Shown here one piece after another: positions 1-11,408 of a DNA stretch of 64,000 nucleotides. The stretch lies in the NCBI GenBank assembly GCA_030549205.1, contig JAUKTV010000001.1, positions 3,968,001 through 4,032,000 of the forward strand, given 5' to 3'. How positions within the stretch are numbered: position 1 is the stretch's first letter; the number at the start of each line of letters is the position of its first letter. The notes beneath the pieces were generated by a model. It was not told where the DNA came from. It worked only from the letters and a program-made list of their open reading frames with translations, and did not search any database. This DNA is from Apiosordaria backusii (lineage: Eukaryota; Ascomycota; Sordariomycetes; Sordariales; Lasiosphaeriaceae). The position numbers and the translations under genes were made by a program.

Positions 1-872
1 CACCGTCCTCCCCGTCAAAAGCACACCGTTCCAAGAGAGACCCCCTCAGGATCCGAAGATCCCAAGGTCCCAAGCACATCCAGACAGCGGCCCAGTGGAG
101 CTACCGAGAGCTTTGGATCAATTGATCAATGGAATCCATGGTAGCCAAGAAGCTTCGCAACGGTAACTCGGCTCCACCACGTGTGTCTTCTGCCCTCTCA
201 CACAGCATTCTCCCCTCCCGGCAAGTCGGCTTGCTTTGAGTTTGCAAGGTTTTCTCGCCATTAGATTAAGGTACACATGAAGTGGACTGCAGCCACGGCA
301 CCCACAGCGTCAGCATTGTCCCTGACAGGGGAGCGATGCAAATTTATTCGCCTGGAAGTCCAAAGAGACAAGTCATCCCGTCTTCGCCTCATGTTTGTTT
401 TGAAGATCAAAACTCTCGCTTGCCTTTGTTTCGAGCTTTCGATATCCAGTCGGGGTGCTCCCTTCCACGCCCTCCTCAACTCACCAAAGCTTCCGCGATC
501 GACACTTCCAGTGAGCTGGGTGGATACCTGCCTCCAGATCCCGCTTCCTTCCTCCGGAAGCTGTATTTGGTGAACCCTGAAACGCAAACCGTCAAGCACC
601 ATCATCATCCGTTCCTGCCACGATTGTCTCTACTACGTACATACACGTCATTCCTGTCCACAGAACATAACAGCTCAACCTAGGTTGGGCTCCGTCACTC
701 GTTTTCTTCCTGCTGTCAACAGCAACTCTGTCAAGTCTGCAACTCTGTCCTGTTTTTCGAAGAGACTGTCATTCTTACAGTGACATCTGAGGCGTGAGAT
801 AACAAACTTTTTATTAACCATCAACCACAACCTCCTGAAGGGACAAGTCAGAGGAGAAGCAAGACCGTCACC
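1..872. other. Upstream region of the Prm10-like gene
   Basis: I see no convincing gene here. Open frames up to 133 codons exist on both strands but overlap one another and carry no recognisable domain. The last stretch before 873 is probably promoter and 5' leader of the Prm10-like gene. Confidence 0.5.
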
Positions 873-3742
873 ATGTCTGCAACAAGACCACCAGAAGATC
901 CCAGGCTGCCTGGTGATGATGGTAGGGGCCAGCAACAATCGCCCTCGGCAGAGAGAGCACCAGACCAGACCGCCGACAACACACAACCAACCACAAGCAA
1001 AGGCAAGGAGAAGAAGAAGGTGGGATTCACAAGTGAGATTGAAGCCGGACCATCACAACCTGGATATTATTATGGGACTCCTACACCGACCGACCAAGAA
1101 ACTGAGGCTCGAGATTACTTCTCTCTTTCGCCCTCACCTAGTCCCAGCCCGACCGACGGACGCAATGCCAACCGAGACTCTGTGAACAGAGAACAACTCG
1201 CTGCCGCCTTGGCCGAGATCTTGAAGCCTGAGCACCTGAGCGGCCCGGTACCACCCAGTAAACCACGCCCGGTCCTCCGAAAGTCCACCCCACTTCTGGC
1301 CGTCCCTGAACCGCACGCTACACAACTTCAGTCCGAGATCGAAGCCAAAAACCGGGCTGACCGACTTGCCTACTCGGTTGGCACAGCATCGGCTCCGCCA
1401 TCTCGAAGAAGTTCTGCTGATCTGACGGAGTCGGGAGAGGAGGGCTCTAAAGACCGTGAAGGGTTATTGGGGGGCCCGGACACTGCACAGACTCATGACT
1501 TTGCCTTGCCTAGCAATGACGATACCGCCAGGTATCGCAGAAACGCCCATCAAGAAGCAGACAGACTTATCCGCACACACACGAGGCGCAAGAGCCCACT
1601 GGTGCATTCATTCACCCCACGGTCAGGGACAACTACCCCTGTTGACCATGATCTCGAATATATCCCCCGCCCCGAAAAGTACAAGGGTGGCATCCTCGGG
1701 ACACTCTTGAAGCTGTATGGCACAGACGACAAAAATGGCTCGGCCTCGACTTCCACTGCCGACCTGCTCATCCCCAGCCTCCCGAGCACTCCCAGCCGCA
1801 CGCCCAACCGAACGCCTTCCAGCACCCCTCCCACGTCTAGGCCTACCACTCCAGATCCGGAGAAGGGGCGTCGAGGCAAGAAGAGACAGTCAACCAGCAC
1901 TCTGGCTGGGCTGATGGAATCCTCCTTCATGATTGCCGCCCCTGGAACGAACAAAGACATCCATCATGCCGTGTCAGAGAAGCTCAAGCTGGAAAAGGAG
2001 CGCTACAAGAAGACGGCAAGGTCAAAGAAGAAGGTTGATGAGTATAAGATCAAGATTCACATCGCCGAGATTATCAATCGCCACCGCTACTTGATCAAGC
2101 TCTGCAACGCTTTGATGATCTATGGCGCGCCAACCCATCGTCTCGAGGCGTACATGCAAATGTCGGCTCGCGTTCTCGGCATCGAGGGCCAATTCCTGTA
2201 TTTCCCTGGCATGATGATCATCTCTTTTGACGACAGTCAAACACACACCACGGAAGTCAAGATTGTGCGAGCGGGCCAGGGTTTGGATTTTGGTCGCTTG
2301 CGCGATGTCCACGAAATCTACAAGGAAGTTGTCCATGACAGGATCGGAGTCGACGAGGCTACTGCCCGACTTGACGAGGTCAACAAGCGAAAGGATAAGT
2401 TTCCTATCTGGTTTCGCATTCTTTTGTCGGGTGTTGCCTCAGCTATGGTTGCACCTTTCGGTTTTGAGGGCCGCTACATCGATTTGCCCATTTGCTTCAT
2501 TCTTGGCTGCTTGGTGGGATTTCTTCAACTCTATCTTGCTCCCTCAAACGAGCTCTACGCCAATGTCTTCGAAATCACCGCGGCTGTGGTGACTTCGTGC
2601 TTGGCGCGTGCTTTTGGTTCAATCAACGGCGGGTCGCTCTTTTGCTTCTCTTCGCTCGCTCAGGCTTCCATTGCCCTCATTCTTCCGGGCTACATGGTTC
2701 TCTGCGCCAGCTTGGAGCTTCAAAGCCATCAGATGATCTCAGGTTCCGTCCGCATGGTCTATGCTCTTATTTACACGCTTTTCCTCGGCTACGGAATAAC
2801 CATAGGATCTGTTATCTATGGCTACATGGACGAAAATGCCTCCAGCGCTATTCACTGTTCTGTAGGAGAGGAGTGGTACACCAAACGACCCCCGCCGGAC
2901 TACTACATTTTCTTCGTCATTCCTTTCACGCTCTGTTTGTGCGCCATCAACCAAGCCAAGTGGAAGCAGACACCAGGTATGTTTATTGTCAATCCCTCAA
3001 TTAAGTTCACACAGTGCTGACTAGCGAACCCACAGTCCAAGTCTTCATTTCTATCGCTGGTTATCTCGTCAACAACTACGCCTCCCGCTTCTTTAAAGGC
3101 AATTCCGTCGTCTCCAGCTCGCTCGGCGCACTCACTATCGGTGTCCTCGCAAACCTTTACTCTCGCCTAGGACGATACTGCGAGAACTACACACTCGATG
3201 TCTGGGAGAAATCCATCCAGCCCCGCTGGATTCGTCTTCGGAGACGCGTCAAGAGAGCACCCTACCCCTCTCCCTACTATGATTCCTCTACCGCCATGGA
3301 CTCCGATGACTCCGACCCCAAGGCCGCCGCCCAACGGGAGAAAGACCGGGATCTTGAGAACGGACCCCCGACTCTTTCCACAGAGGGCATTACAGCTGGT
3401 ATTACCAAGCATGCCCGCAAAGTTGGGTACGGTCTTGCTGCAGCGGCTATGCTACCGGCTATCTTTGTGCAAGTTCCTGGAGGTTTGGCTGCCAATGGTT
3501 CTTTGTTGAGTGGTATTGCGAGCGCGAACCAGATTGTGAGGAACGAGACGATTTTGGCGAACGGGACGGCCGTCAACGGGACGTATGTCACGACGGAGGA
3601 GGTGGCAGATTTGAACAGTACTGCGTTCAATGTGCTGTTTAGCGTGATCCAGGTTGCGATCAACATTTCGGTGGGCTTGAGCTTGAGCGCGTTGTTGGTT
3701 TATCCTTTCGGGAAGAGGAGAAGTGGGTTGTTCAGCTTTTAA
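873..3742 (+). CDS. Prm10/ThrE-family multi-pass membrane protein (DUF1212)
   Basis: Two exons, 873-2976 and 3036-3742, give 936 residues. The intron (2977-3035) starts GTATGT and ends CACAG with a CTGAC branch site, and splicing keeps the frame (QTP-VQVF). The N-terminal 370 or so residues are low-complexity, rich in Ser, Pro and Thr, and look cytosolic. From about residue 390 the sequence matches the ThrE/DUF1212 family: a segment with YGAPTHRLEAYM and PGMMIISFDD, then about ten hydrophobic helices in two blocks. A short charged loop (DSDDSDPKAAAQREKDRDLENG) separates the blocks. Yeast Prm10 is the closest named relative; bacterial ThrE exports threonine, but transport by the fungal proteins is unproven. 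The ATG lies in a CACCATGTC context. It converges on the hydrolase gene downstream. Confidence 0.88.
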
Positions 3743-4204
3743 GGGGGTGGATCAGGGGTGAGAGAGATGGTGCGTGGATTTTTGGGAGCGGCTAGAAAAG
3801 CATTGTTTTCTTTGGTGTTGCCTTTTGGGACTTGTACATGCCATGAACAGGCGTTTGGAGCCTTTACCCTCAGCATTGTTGACTGAGATGGAGGCAGGCA
3901 AAGACAAGAGGCGTTTTTTTTGGAGCTCATGAGCATTTACATTGGGTGCATATGATAAACAAGACAAATCCTTATATTGACGGGGTGTCATGAGGGAACA
4001 AGTAGATATAGCTCTCGTAATAATTGTAATTTATATGTAAGATGAGTAGGAGAGGAGGGAGAAAAATAAATAAAAGAAATCATCATCATTATCATAACGG
4101 GAGACCAGACCAACAGTGGGGTATATCTTGATGTGCGTGACAACCACACCCAAACCAAACTCATACCCAAGAGCACATTCAGTAATTTCCTCCAAGAGTA
4201 TCCC
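3743..4204. other. Intergenic region between convergent genes
   Basis: This 462-bp stretch holds the 3' ends of two convergent genes. It becomes AT-rich around 3950-4100, as expected for 3' UTRs. I see no gene. Confidence 0.5.
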
Positions 4205-6203
4205 CTAACCGCTGTAAAACGGCCTGATCCTGACCTTCTTCGCCAGTCCCCTCACCGCCGCCGTCAGTTCATCCTGCTCTTCGTTCTCAGAGTAAAAAAC
4301 ATCATCATCAAAAAGCACCCTATCACTCTTACACCCCTCCCCTTCTTTCGGCATTTCCCCCCGTTGAAAATACCTCCTAATCCTCCCCGCCGTACAAACA
4401 CTCGGCGCAGCCAGGCTCGTGTGCCCGTATCCCCCCTCCTGCACCAGCACCGCCGACCCCGGGAACGCTCTCGAGTTATTCCTCGCTGACACCAAGGGAG
4501 TAACATTATCCGCTTCGTTATTGACAAACAGTATCGGGAATGATGTTGTAATATTTTCCCACACGGGGGAAAATTCCCACTTGGGGCGGATGGTCCTCCC
4601 GACGCAGGACAGGCGGAAGGAGGCTTGGACTGCGCCGGCGGAGTAGGAGATTTTTTGGAGAAGGGTTGCGTAGGTGGCGAATTCTACTGGGGATAATGGG
4701 TGGGGGGTGGCGTCCGCACACATGATGGCTGGGAAGGCGTCTGGGGTGCCCTCTTGGGGTTGGGATAAAGGGGTTGAGGGGGGGACGGATTCGGATAGGC
4801 AGAGGGAGGTGGGCGGGGAGGAGTCAGGGGAGGTGTAAGATAGGTAGGGGAGGCCGTTGGAGGATTCGAGGGCGGAGAGCACGACGGCGATGCGGGGGAA
4901 GCGGAGGAGGGGTTGGTAGAGGGCTGTGGAGAGGAGAAGGCGGATTTTGGAGTAGGTTATTAGCTCTGGGAGGGGGTTGCTACTCCCCGGGGAGGAGGTG
5001 AGGTTGGTGTTGGTGGGGGGGATGATGAGGATGGGGGATTGGCGGAGGGAATCGAGGAGGGTGAATAATCGGGATTTTATCTGAGAGGGGGTGGGGGAGT
5101 AGAAGGGGCATTTGAGGGGGCCGACGAGGTGGCAGTGGTGGAAGAAGGCTTCCATTACGGTGTCGGTGTCGTGGAGGAAGTTGATGTAGCCTCCTTGGTA
5201 CCATTCGACGTAGTCGACGTTGCCTTGTAGGGACGAGTTAGTATTGCTCATGAGGTGAAGGGGGGTGGGGGGAAACATAGGTACCGTCATTAACCATCCT
5301 CTCCACTCGGTTCGGCCAGAGCGCTGCAAAGGTCCCTCCCAGCACAGTGCCATAACTGAACCCCCAGTACTTGAGCTTTTCCTCTCCCATTTGTTCCAGT
5401 ATCTCTAGCATGTCCCTAGCATGATACACCGTGCTGCTATGCCTGAGGATCCCATCTTCGCCTGCCAAGTCAGGGTTGTTTTCGCAAACTTGGCTGAAAG
5501 CCTGCGCGCGAGCATACGCATCATACACCACCCCCGGATGAGCGTCCACTGTCCCTAGCACACTATCCTGCAGATCCCACACCCCTCTATCTTGCTGTTG
5601 ACTCCAACACTCTATCCGTGGTACAGAGTTTCCTATGCCCCTGGGGTCAAATGACACAAGATCGTAGTGTTCTTTGCCGAGGATAGCCTGTAGCTCTTTG
5701 CCGTGATCCAACAGTGACCAGATGCCTGAACCGCCAGGCCCGCCAGGGTTGAAGAACACTGGCCCTCGATAATCAGTTTTGTTTGTCGCTGTGGCAGTTG
5801 ACGCACGAAGTCTGATGATGGCCAGCACAACTCTGTTGGAGTCTGAAGGGGACTGCCAGTCCATTGGCACATCCAGGCGTGCGCAGTCATGATCTGGGGA
5901 GTAGCATGGGTGCCAAGTCAGGGTCCGGCTAGGGGCGATATCGATCCAGTTGAACGTTGGTGGTTCAGCAGGGTTCCCGTCGCTGCTGTTGCTGTTCCTG
6001 CTCCAAGATGACCATAGGAAAGAATCAGTTGTGCCATGTAGCCGTGATAAGATAAAAATGCCGAGAAGCAAGCTCGCAATGCAAGTTCCCCTAAAAGCGT
6101 GCCAGTATCGATGCCGTGATGGTGTCTGTGGTACCGGGAAGGCCCAGCGGATGCTCCCGGGGGTGCCCCTGAAGGCCCCTGAAACTTTGACATCCGTCGT
6201 CAT
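4205..6203 (-). CDS. Alpha/beta hydrolase with TAP-like C-terminal domain
   Basis: Two exons on the minus strand, 6203-5285 and 5223-4205, give 645 residues. The intron has a TACTAAC branch point and joins MVNDG to NVDYVEW in frame. A single N-terminal hydrophobic segment (about residues 37-52, LLLGIFILSRLHG) suggests a membrane anchor or uncleaved signal. The fold shows FNPGGPGGSG (oxyanion region), the nucleophile elbow GFSYG (about residue 283), and the C-terminal TAP-like block with PILFVNNEADNVTP (acid) and GYGHTSL (His, about residue 572). This is the layout of tripeptidyl aminopeptidase-like serine hydrolases, which release short peptides or hydrolyse esters. Substrate cannot be told. 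It is tandem with the RPD3 gene behind it. Confidence 0.85.
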
Positions 6204-6843
6204 GGTTGTGTGAGAGCGGGATGTGATGGCTCCATTACCAGTAGCGATTCAGTGCTGAAAAGGAAGAGCACAAAAGGTGAGAAAATTCCTCCTGTTGAGC
6301 AAAAGATAAGACAGCCCCTCCTCTGTTCAAGCATGCCTGGATTTCCCAATGGTCAGGCGGATCGTGTTCCACTGGGAAGAGACCGCGAAAGTTGGGGGAA
6401 GTGCTTGGCAACGGGATCCTCCTCCAAGGGATAAGGGGATCGGGCTTATCTCGAGCAGCGATAACCCCGCTGACAGCAATATGCGGTGTAGCTGAGACAT
6501 TGATGTGCAAAAAACCACGTCAAGAAAAACAAAAAGCAAGAAAACATGACCACAACAAGGTAACGACCTACATATACAGTTCGCTATGTAGCCAAATCGC
6601 CAAGGGCTAGAATAATGTCTGGACGTAGAGACTGCATCCCCAACAAGACCAACTTTTGTCCCTGGCCCCTATGTGAATACATCGCCAGAGGGGTACTACT
6701 TGAGATTACACCTGAAAACACCAATCCCAATTCCAATAACGAAAAAGCAATCACCAATCCATTCTCAACCCAATCCCCAAGCTCCTAAACGCCTTGGCAC
6801 TAACCATTGTCTTTCACTACAGGCTATGCAACCAGTCAAGTAC
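6204..6843. other. Intergenic region, hydrolase promoter / RPD3 3' end
   Basis: No gene is seen in these 640 bp. They should contain the promoter and leader of the TAP-like hydrolase and the 3' UTR of RPD3; both genes read leftwards. Confidence 0.45.
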
Positions 6844-8954
6844 CTAATTACTGGTGACACTCTCCTGAGTGGTGGTAGGTGGCGGGGCGTCGCCAGCATC
6901 TGGCGCGCTGTCGGATGGCTTGTCGGTGGCAACAGCTGGCTCGGGCGTCTTAGATGTGCGTGCCGGCTGAGCTGGCACCTCAGTAGCCTCCTTCGGTGAT
7001 GCCGCAGCTGTGGGCTGGCTCTCATCCTGTTTTGTGGGTGCTGGCTCTTCGACTTCTTCCTTTTTGATCACCGTCTCCGCAGCCTTACCCTCCACAGCAT
7101 CTCCCATGTCAACATCGCCGTCGCCATCAACCGCTGTTGGGAGTGTCGCGGGCGCTGTCTCAGTCGCGGCTGGCTCCTCGACCGCTGCCTCTGTGGTCTC
7201 GGCCAGTGTCTCATCAATCATGGTGTCATCGTTCTCGACAACTTCAACCGGTTGCTCGGCTGGAGTGGCGACTCCGCTATCGACTTCCATGGTGTCGTCC
7301 TCTTTGTTGGCATCGCGAAAGTTAGTCTCCTGTCGCGTACGTCCATTCAGCTTGTAAACGCCGTTGGCAGCTGCCATGTCCTCATCGTCTGAGTCCTCGA
7401 ACTCGTCCTGGCGCTCAACACGCTTCTCCCACTGGCGCTGGGTCATTCGGGCATCCTTGTTCTCATCTTCATCCAGATCGTCCATTTCGTCATCTTGGTC
7501 ATCGGAGACACCCATCGATTGACGGGGTACATCTTGCATCTGAACAGATGGTACGGGAGCAGTACGCTTCAAGTTCTCAATGACCTGTATCTTGATCTTT
7601 TCAAGATATTCGTAACTGTTCGCGTTCTCCATGTTGGAATTGCGGACATCAAGTTCGTAGTCAGGACCATAATACTGCATAGAGTTAGGTAAAGCGAGGC
7701 AATGAACAACATATTATTGGAAACACTTACCTCGTAGTACTCGTTAAATGGGAGTACACGGTCCATCTCGACGCCGACCAAGCGCCCCGTCTCGTAAGCC
7801 CATGTGCGGGCAACATTGCGCATGGTGTAACCACCACCGCCGAGCACCAGAGTTGGCAGGCCAAACCCACGAACGAAGTTGACGCAGTTCGCATGTCCGC
7901 GCATACTCAGGTTGAAACAGCCCAGGCGATCACCGGAAAGTGAATCGCCTCCACACTGCAGAACCACAGCCTCAGGTTGGTAATATTGCATCACATTTGT
8001 GATGACAGGCTCGAAAATTGTCTCGTACGCAGCATCGTCGATACCATCCCGCAGCGGGAAGTTGACAGCATAGTGCTTTCCAGTACCAATACCGATATCT
8101 CTCAGCTCACCGGTGCCGGGAAAGTATTCGCCATACTTGTGGAAAGAGACTGTCATCACGCGGTCGGTCGTGTAGAACGCCTCTTCGACACCGTCGCCAT
8201 GATGGACATCGATGTCGATGTACAGCACCCGCTTCTTGAATCGCAAGAGCTCGAGAATCGCGAGTACGATGTCTGCGTGCGTAATGTCAGCCTCAACTTC
8301 CTCAGAGAACCTTGCAGGAACCACGTCGGACATACCATTCACGTAGCAAAAGCCACTGGCCTCGCTCTTCTTGGCGTGGTGCAGACCGCCAGCCCAATTG
8401 ATGGCAATGTCGCACTTTTCTCTGTTCAACCTGGCCGCCCCTTCCATGGAACCACCAGCGCTGATTCCACAGAACTCGAAAAGTCCGTCGAAGACAGGGC
8501 AGTCATCTCCGACATTGTATTTGCCCTGCTCCCTCATGAAAGAATCCATGTTGTCGGGAGTGACTTTTTGCAGAAACTCGATATACTCGTCTGTGTGAAA
8601 CTGCGTCATCTCGCTGGTTACAGCTGGTTTCGCACGCTATATGACGGTTAATACCATTGTTATCTTGTGCTTGTCGCGAACACGCAAGAGCGGATTGCTT
8701 TTTGCGATTTGCGAGCTGAAAAGCGGGCAGCAACTTACATAAATCTCGAGAAACTTGTAGACGTTGTAATTCATCACCAAAGAATGCGCCAGTCTTATCC
8801 GGTGCGGCTTCATGGGATGTCCCGTAACGTACGCATAGTTTCCGATGTCAGAGTCGTAGAAGTATGCAACTCTCTTCTTGTCGTTGTTTACCACCTGAAA
8901 GAGGGGTCTGGTTCGTTCGACACCCGCTGGGTCGGTCGAGTTGGAATTCGACAT
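6844..8954 (-). CDS. RPD3: Class I histone deacetylase RPD3
   Basis: Three minus-strand exons, 8954-8739, 8636-7731 and 7674-6844, give 650 residues. Joins read KFLEIY/RAKPAV and NEYYE/YYGPDY, as in other Rpd3 proteins. It removes acetyl groups from histone tails in Sin3-type co-repressor complexes in the nucleus. The zinc site and charge relay are intact: NWAGGLHHAKK with the His pair at about 158-159, the DVHHGDGVEEAFY block, and CGGDSL. The deacetylase domain ends near residue 385; the remaining 250 or so residues form a long acidic, Ala/Glu/Thr-rich tail with clusters such as DDQDDEMDDLDEDEN. The frame is open upstream to 9443, but the ATG at 8954 (MSNSNST) fits the family start. It is divergent from RPN11 across 895 bp. 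Confidence 0.97.
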
Positions 8955-9849
8955 GGTTGCAGAGGTAAGGATGGGTGCAGGCGCGGGCGTGATGTGGCGG
9001 GGGTAAACCGTCGGTTCGTAAGGCTCGTATGAATCTGGACTTCGGCGAGGTCGCAGGTTAATCGGGCTTAGAAGCGCTCGACGGGACGAAATGGGTGCAA
9101 AATCGGTATCTGGCTCGCTGGTGAAGTTCAAGCCAAGCTTCGCGTGCCTACTCGTAGATCGAGTGAGCCGAAAAGGTGCCGGGTCGCTGCAGGTGTCGGC
9201 TGAAGAGAACCTGTTGAAATTATTGCGGCTGTCGCTGCGGTATCGAATGTAGGTGCTATCGTTGCTGTGACTGGGCAAGAATGTATGGATATCACTGTGA
9301 GAACGAGGTTCGGCGGAAAGATCATGAGCTGCCGCGACCCGCGAGGAAGGCAATTCACCAATTCCACGCCGCTGGGGCTCTCGCAGACTGGGCAAGGCTG
9401 AGGCTCGCGGATGCATTCTCGCAGTGCTGTGGCTGGGCAACATGGGTGCTATTGCTCGGCTCAGCTCCTTGTTGCACGATGGTTGGATCGGGGAAACGTC
9501 GGGAGTGGCACAGCGAGGCTGAAATAGTCGAAAGAGCAGGGGCTAGGGCGGGACAATTGAATTGGCCAGGGTGGGGCAGGTGAATTTGTCTTATCGATAA
9601 AGTGAGCCCGGCGGTCAGTGACTTAGGTAATCTAGTGCAGGCTGCCAGAGCTTTCGTCAACAGCGCTGCTTGGTGGGCAAGCTCCAGGCGGTTGACGGGC
9701 ATCAGCTCTCTCCCAACTACCTTACATCACCAAAAACAACTTTACACCCACGACACCCGCCCATCACTCCGTTGTTCGCTGCGAGCGAAAGTTTTTTGTC
9801 CCCCTTCTCAAATTAGAAATATTGCTTCTCTGCCAACAAATCAGCGAAT
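8955..9849. promoter_or_regulatory. Divergent promoter region RPD3 / RPN11
   Basis: These 895 bp separate the start codons of two divergently transcribed nuclear or proteasomal housekeeping genes, so they must hold both promoters and leaders. The RPD3 frame stays open across about 490 bp of it, possibly by chance or as a longer N-terminus. I could not assign a specific transcription-factor site. Confidence 0.5.
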
Positions 9850-11016
9850 ATGGATCGATTGAGAAGCATGTTCACCGGCCCTGGCATGGGCATGGGAGCT
9901 GCCCCAGGAACAGTACATTCCCCCACCAACCGAACAGAGGCGCATCATATCTGGCTGCCCACGCATGTGCCAACGGCAAAATGCTAACCATGAAGTGCTT
10001 AGGACAACACCAATCTCATCGACAACTCCGAGACCGTTTACATCTCGTCGCTTGCCCTCCTCAAAATGCTCCGACACGGTCGCGCCGGTGTACCTATGGA
10101 AGTCATGGGTCTGATGTTGGGGGAATTTGTGGATGACTTCACCGTCCGTGTCGTCGATGTATTTGCGATGCCTCAGAGTGGTACCGGCGTTAGTGTAGAG
10201 GCCGTCGACCCAGTGTTTCAAACCAAGATGATGGACATGCTTCGACAAACTGGCAGGTAGGGACAGGCTCACCGGTCTTGATGACAGAAGTGAACGTAGG
10301 CTAACAATCACACCCCAAACAGACCGGAATCGGTCGTCGGCTGGTACCATTCGCATCCCGGGTTCGGGTGCTGGCTCTCGTCGGTTGATATCAACACCCA
10401 ACAGAGTTTCGAGCAGCTGACCCCGCGTGCTGTCGCCGTTGTCGTCGATCCCATCCAGTCAGTCAAGGGCAAGGTCGTCATTGATGCCTTCCGCCTCATC
10501 AACCCACAGTCGCTCATCATGGGGCAGGAGCCCCGACAGAGCACATCCAACTTGGGTCACTTGAACAAGCCCTCTATTCAGGCGCTTATTCACGGTCTCA
10601 ACCGCCACTACTACTCGATCGGCATCAACTACAGAAAGACTGCGCTCGAAGAGAATATGTTGATGAACCTACACAAGCAAGAATGGACTGAGGCTCTGCA
10701 GATGGAAGACTTCCACTGCGAGGGTCAACGGACAAAGGATCGCCTCGAGCGCCTAGTTAGTCTTGCGGAGGGCTACGAGAAGAGGGTCAAGGAGGAGACG
10801 GAGCTTACCAAGGAGCAACTCAAGACACGCTATGTTGGCAAGCTGGATCCGAAGAAGCATTTGGAGGACGTCGGGCAACAACTTATCGAGGACAATATCG
10901 TGGCAGTATCAAGGCAGATGATCGACAAGGAGGCGACGATGCCAAAGAAGGACACGCCAGGTTCCAATGGCAAAGCGAATGGGGACGAGATGGATGTGGA
11001 GGATGAGGAACTTTGA
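9850..11016 (+). CDS. RPN11: 26S proteasome regulatory subunit RPN11 (JAMM deubiquitinase)
   Basis: Three exons, 9850-9912, 10003-10256 and 10323-11016, give 336 residues. Joins read AAPGT/DNTN and TGR/PESVV. Rpn11 sits in the proteasome lid and cleaves ubiquitin chains from substrates as they are unfolded. The MPN+/JAMM zinc site is complete: E in the MEVMGLMLGEF region, HSHPGFGCW (H115, H117) and D128 in SSVD. Family length is about 310; the extra is a short acidic tail (DEMDVEDEEL). The first exon of 63 nt is short but matches the conserved start MDRLRSMF. Introns have CTAAC branch points. Confidence 0.97.
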
Positions 11017-11408
11017 GCATTAGCGACTAATTCTACAGACCCCTTCGGTGGGCAGTTTTTAGAGGCGTTTGCTGTATAACTAGGCGTTGGGCAGGTATGG
11101 GCAAGGCATGAAGCTAGACTGGTAGCCATGTAAAAAGAGATTCATTCTAAAGTATGGGACCCTCTGCGAGACGAAACCAGCAACCGCCACTGGTGTGTCA
11201 GCTTTCTTTGTTTCTCCCAGTGATTCTGGGTGGTCCATCGTTGGCCAGAGCTTTATGTGTGTTTTCCAGAACAAGGCAAGTCAGTGAACAAGGGACTTGT
11301 TTCGAGAAGCAGCCGGCAGGATAAGTGTCTTGTTGACCGTCCTTTTTGCCCTTTTTCGGTGTCCTCTGCGCTTTTCGTTGAAGATATATATAATCATGGC
11401 CGCCAAAA
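11017..11408. other. Intergenic region downstream of RPN11
   Basis: These 392 bp hold the RPN11 3' UTR and the promoter of the next gene, including an A/T-rich GATATATATAATC stretch at about 11383. No gene is seen. Confidence 0.45.

Noticed and set aside
261..683. Open frames of 98-133 codons on both strands at the left edge
   Set aside because: They overlap one another in opposite directions and carry no motif.
4133..5001. Plus-strand open frames over the TAP-like hydrolase
   Set aside because: Antisense to a gene with a full catalytic triad and consistent splicing.
8955..9443. 163-residue N-terminal extension of RPD3
   Set aside because: The frame is open but the ATG at 8954 matches the family start; the extension lacks any domain and is Ser/Arg-rich like leader DNA.
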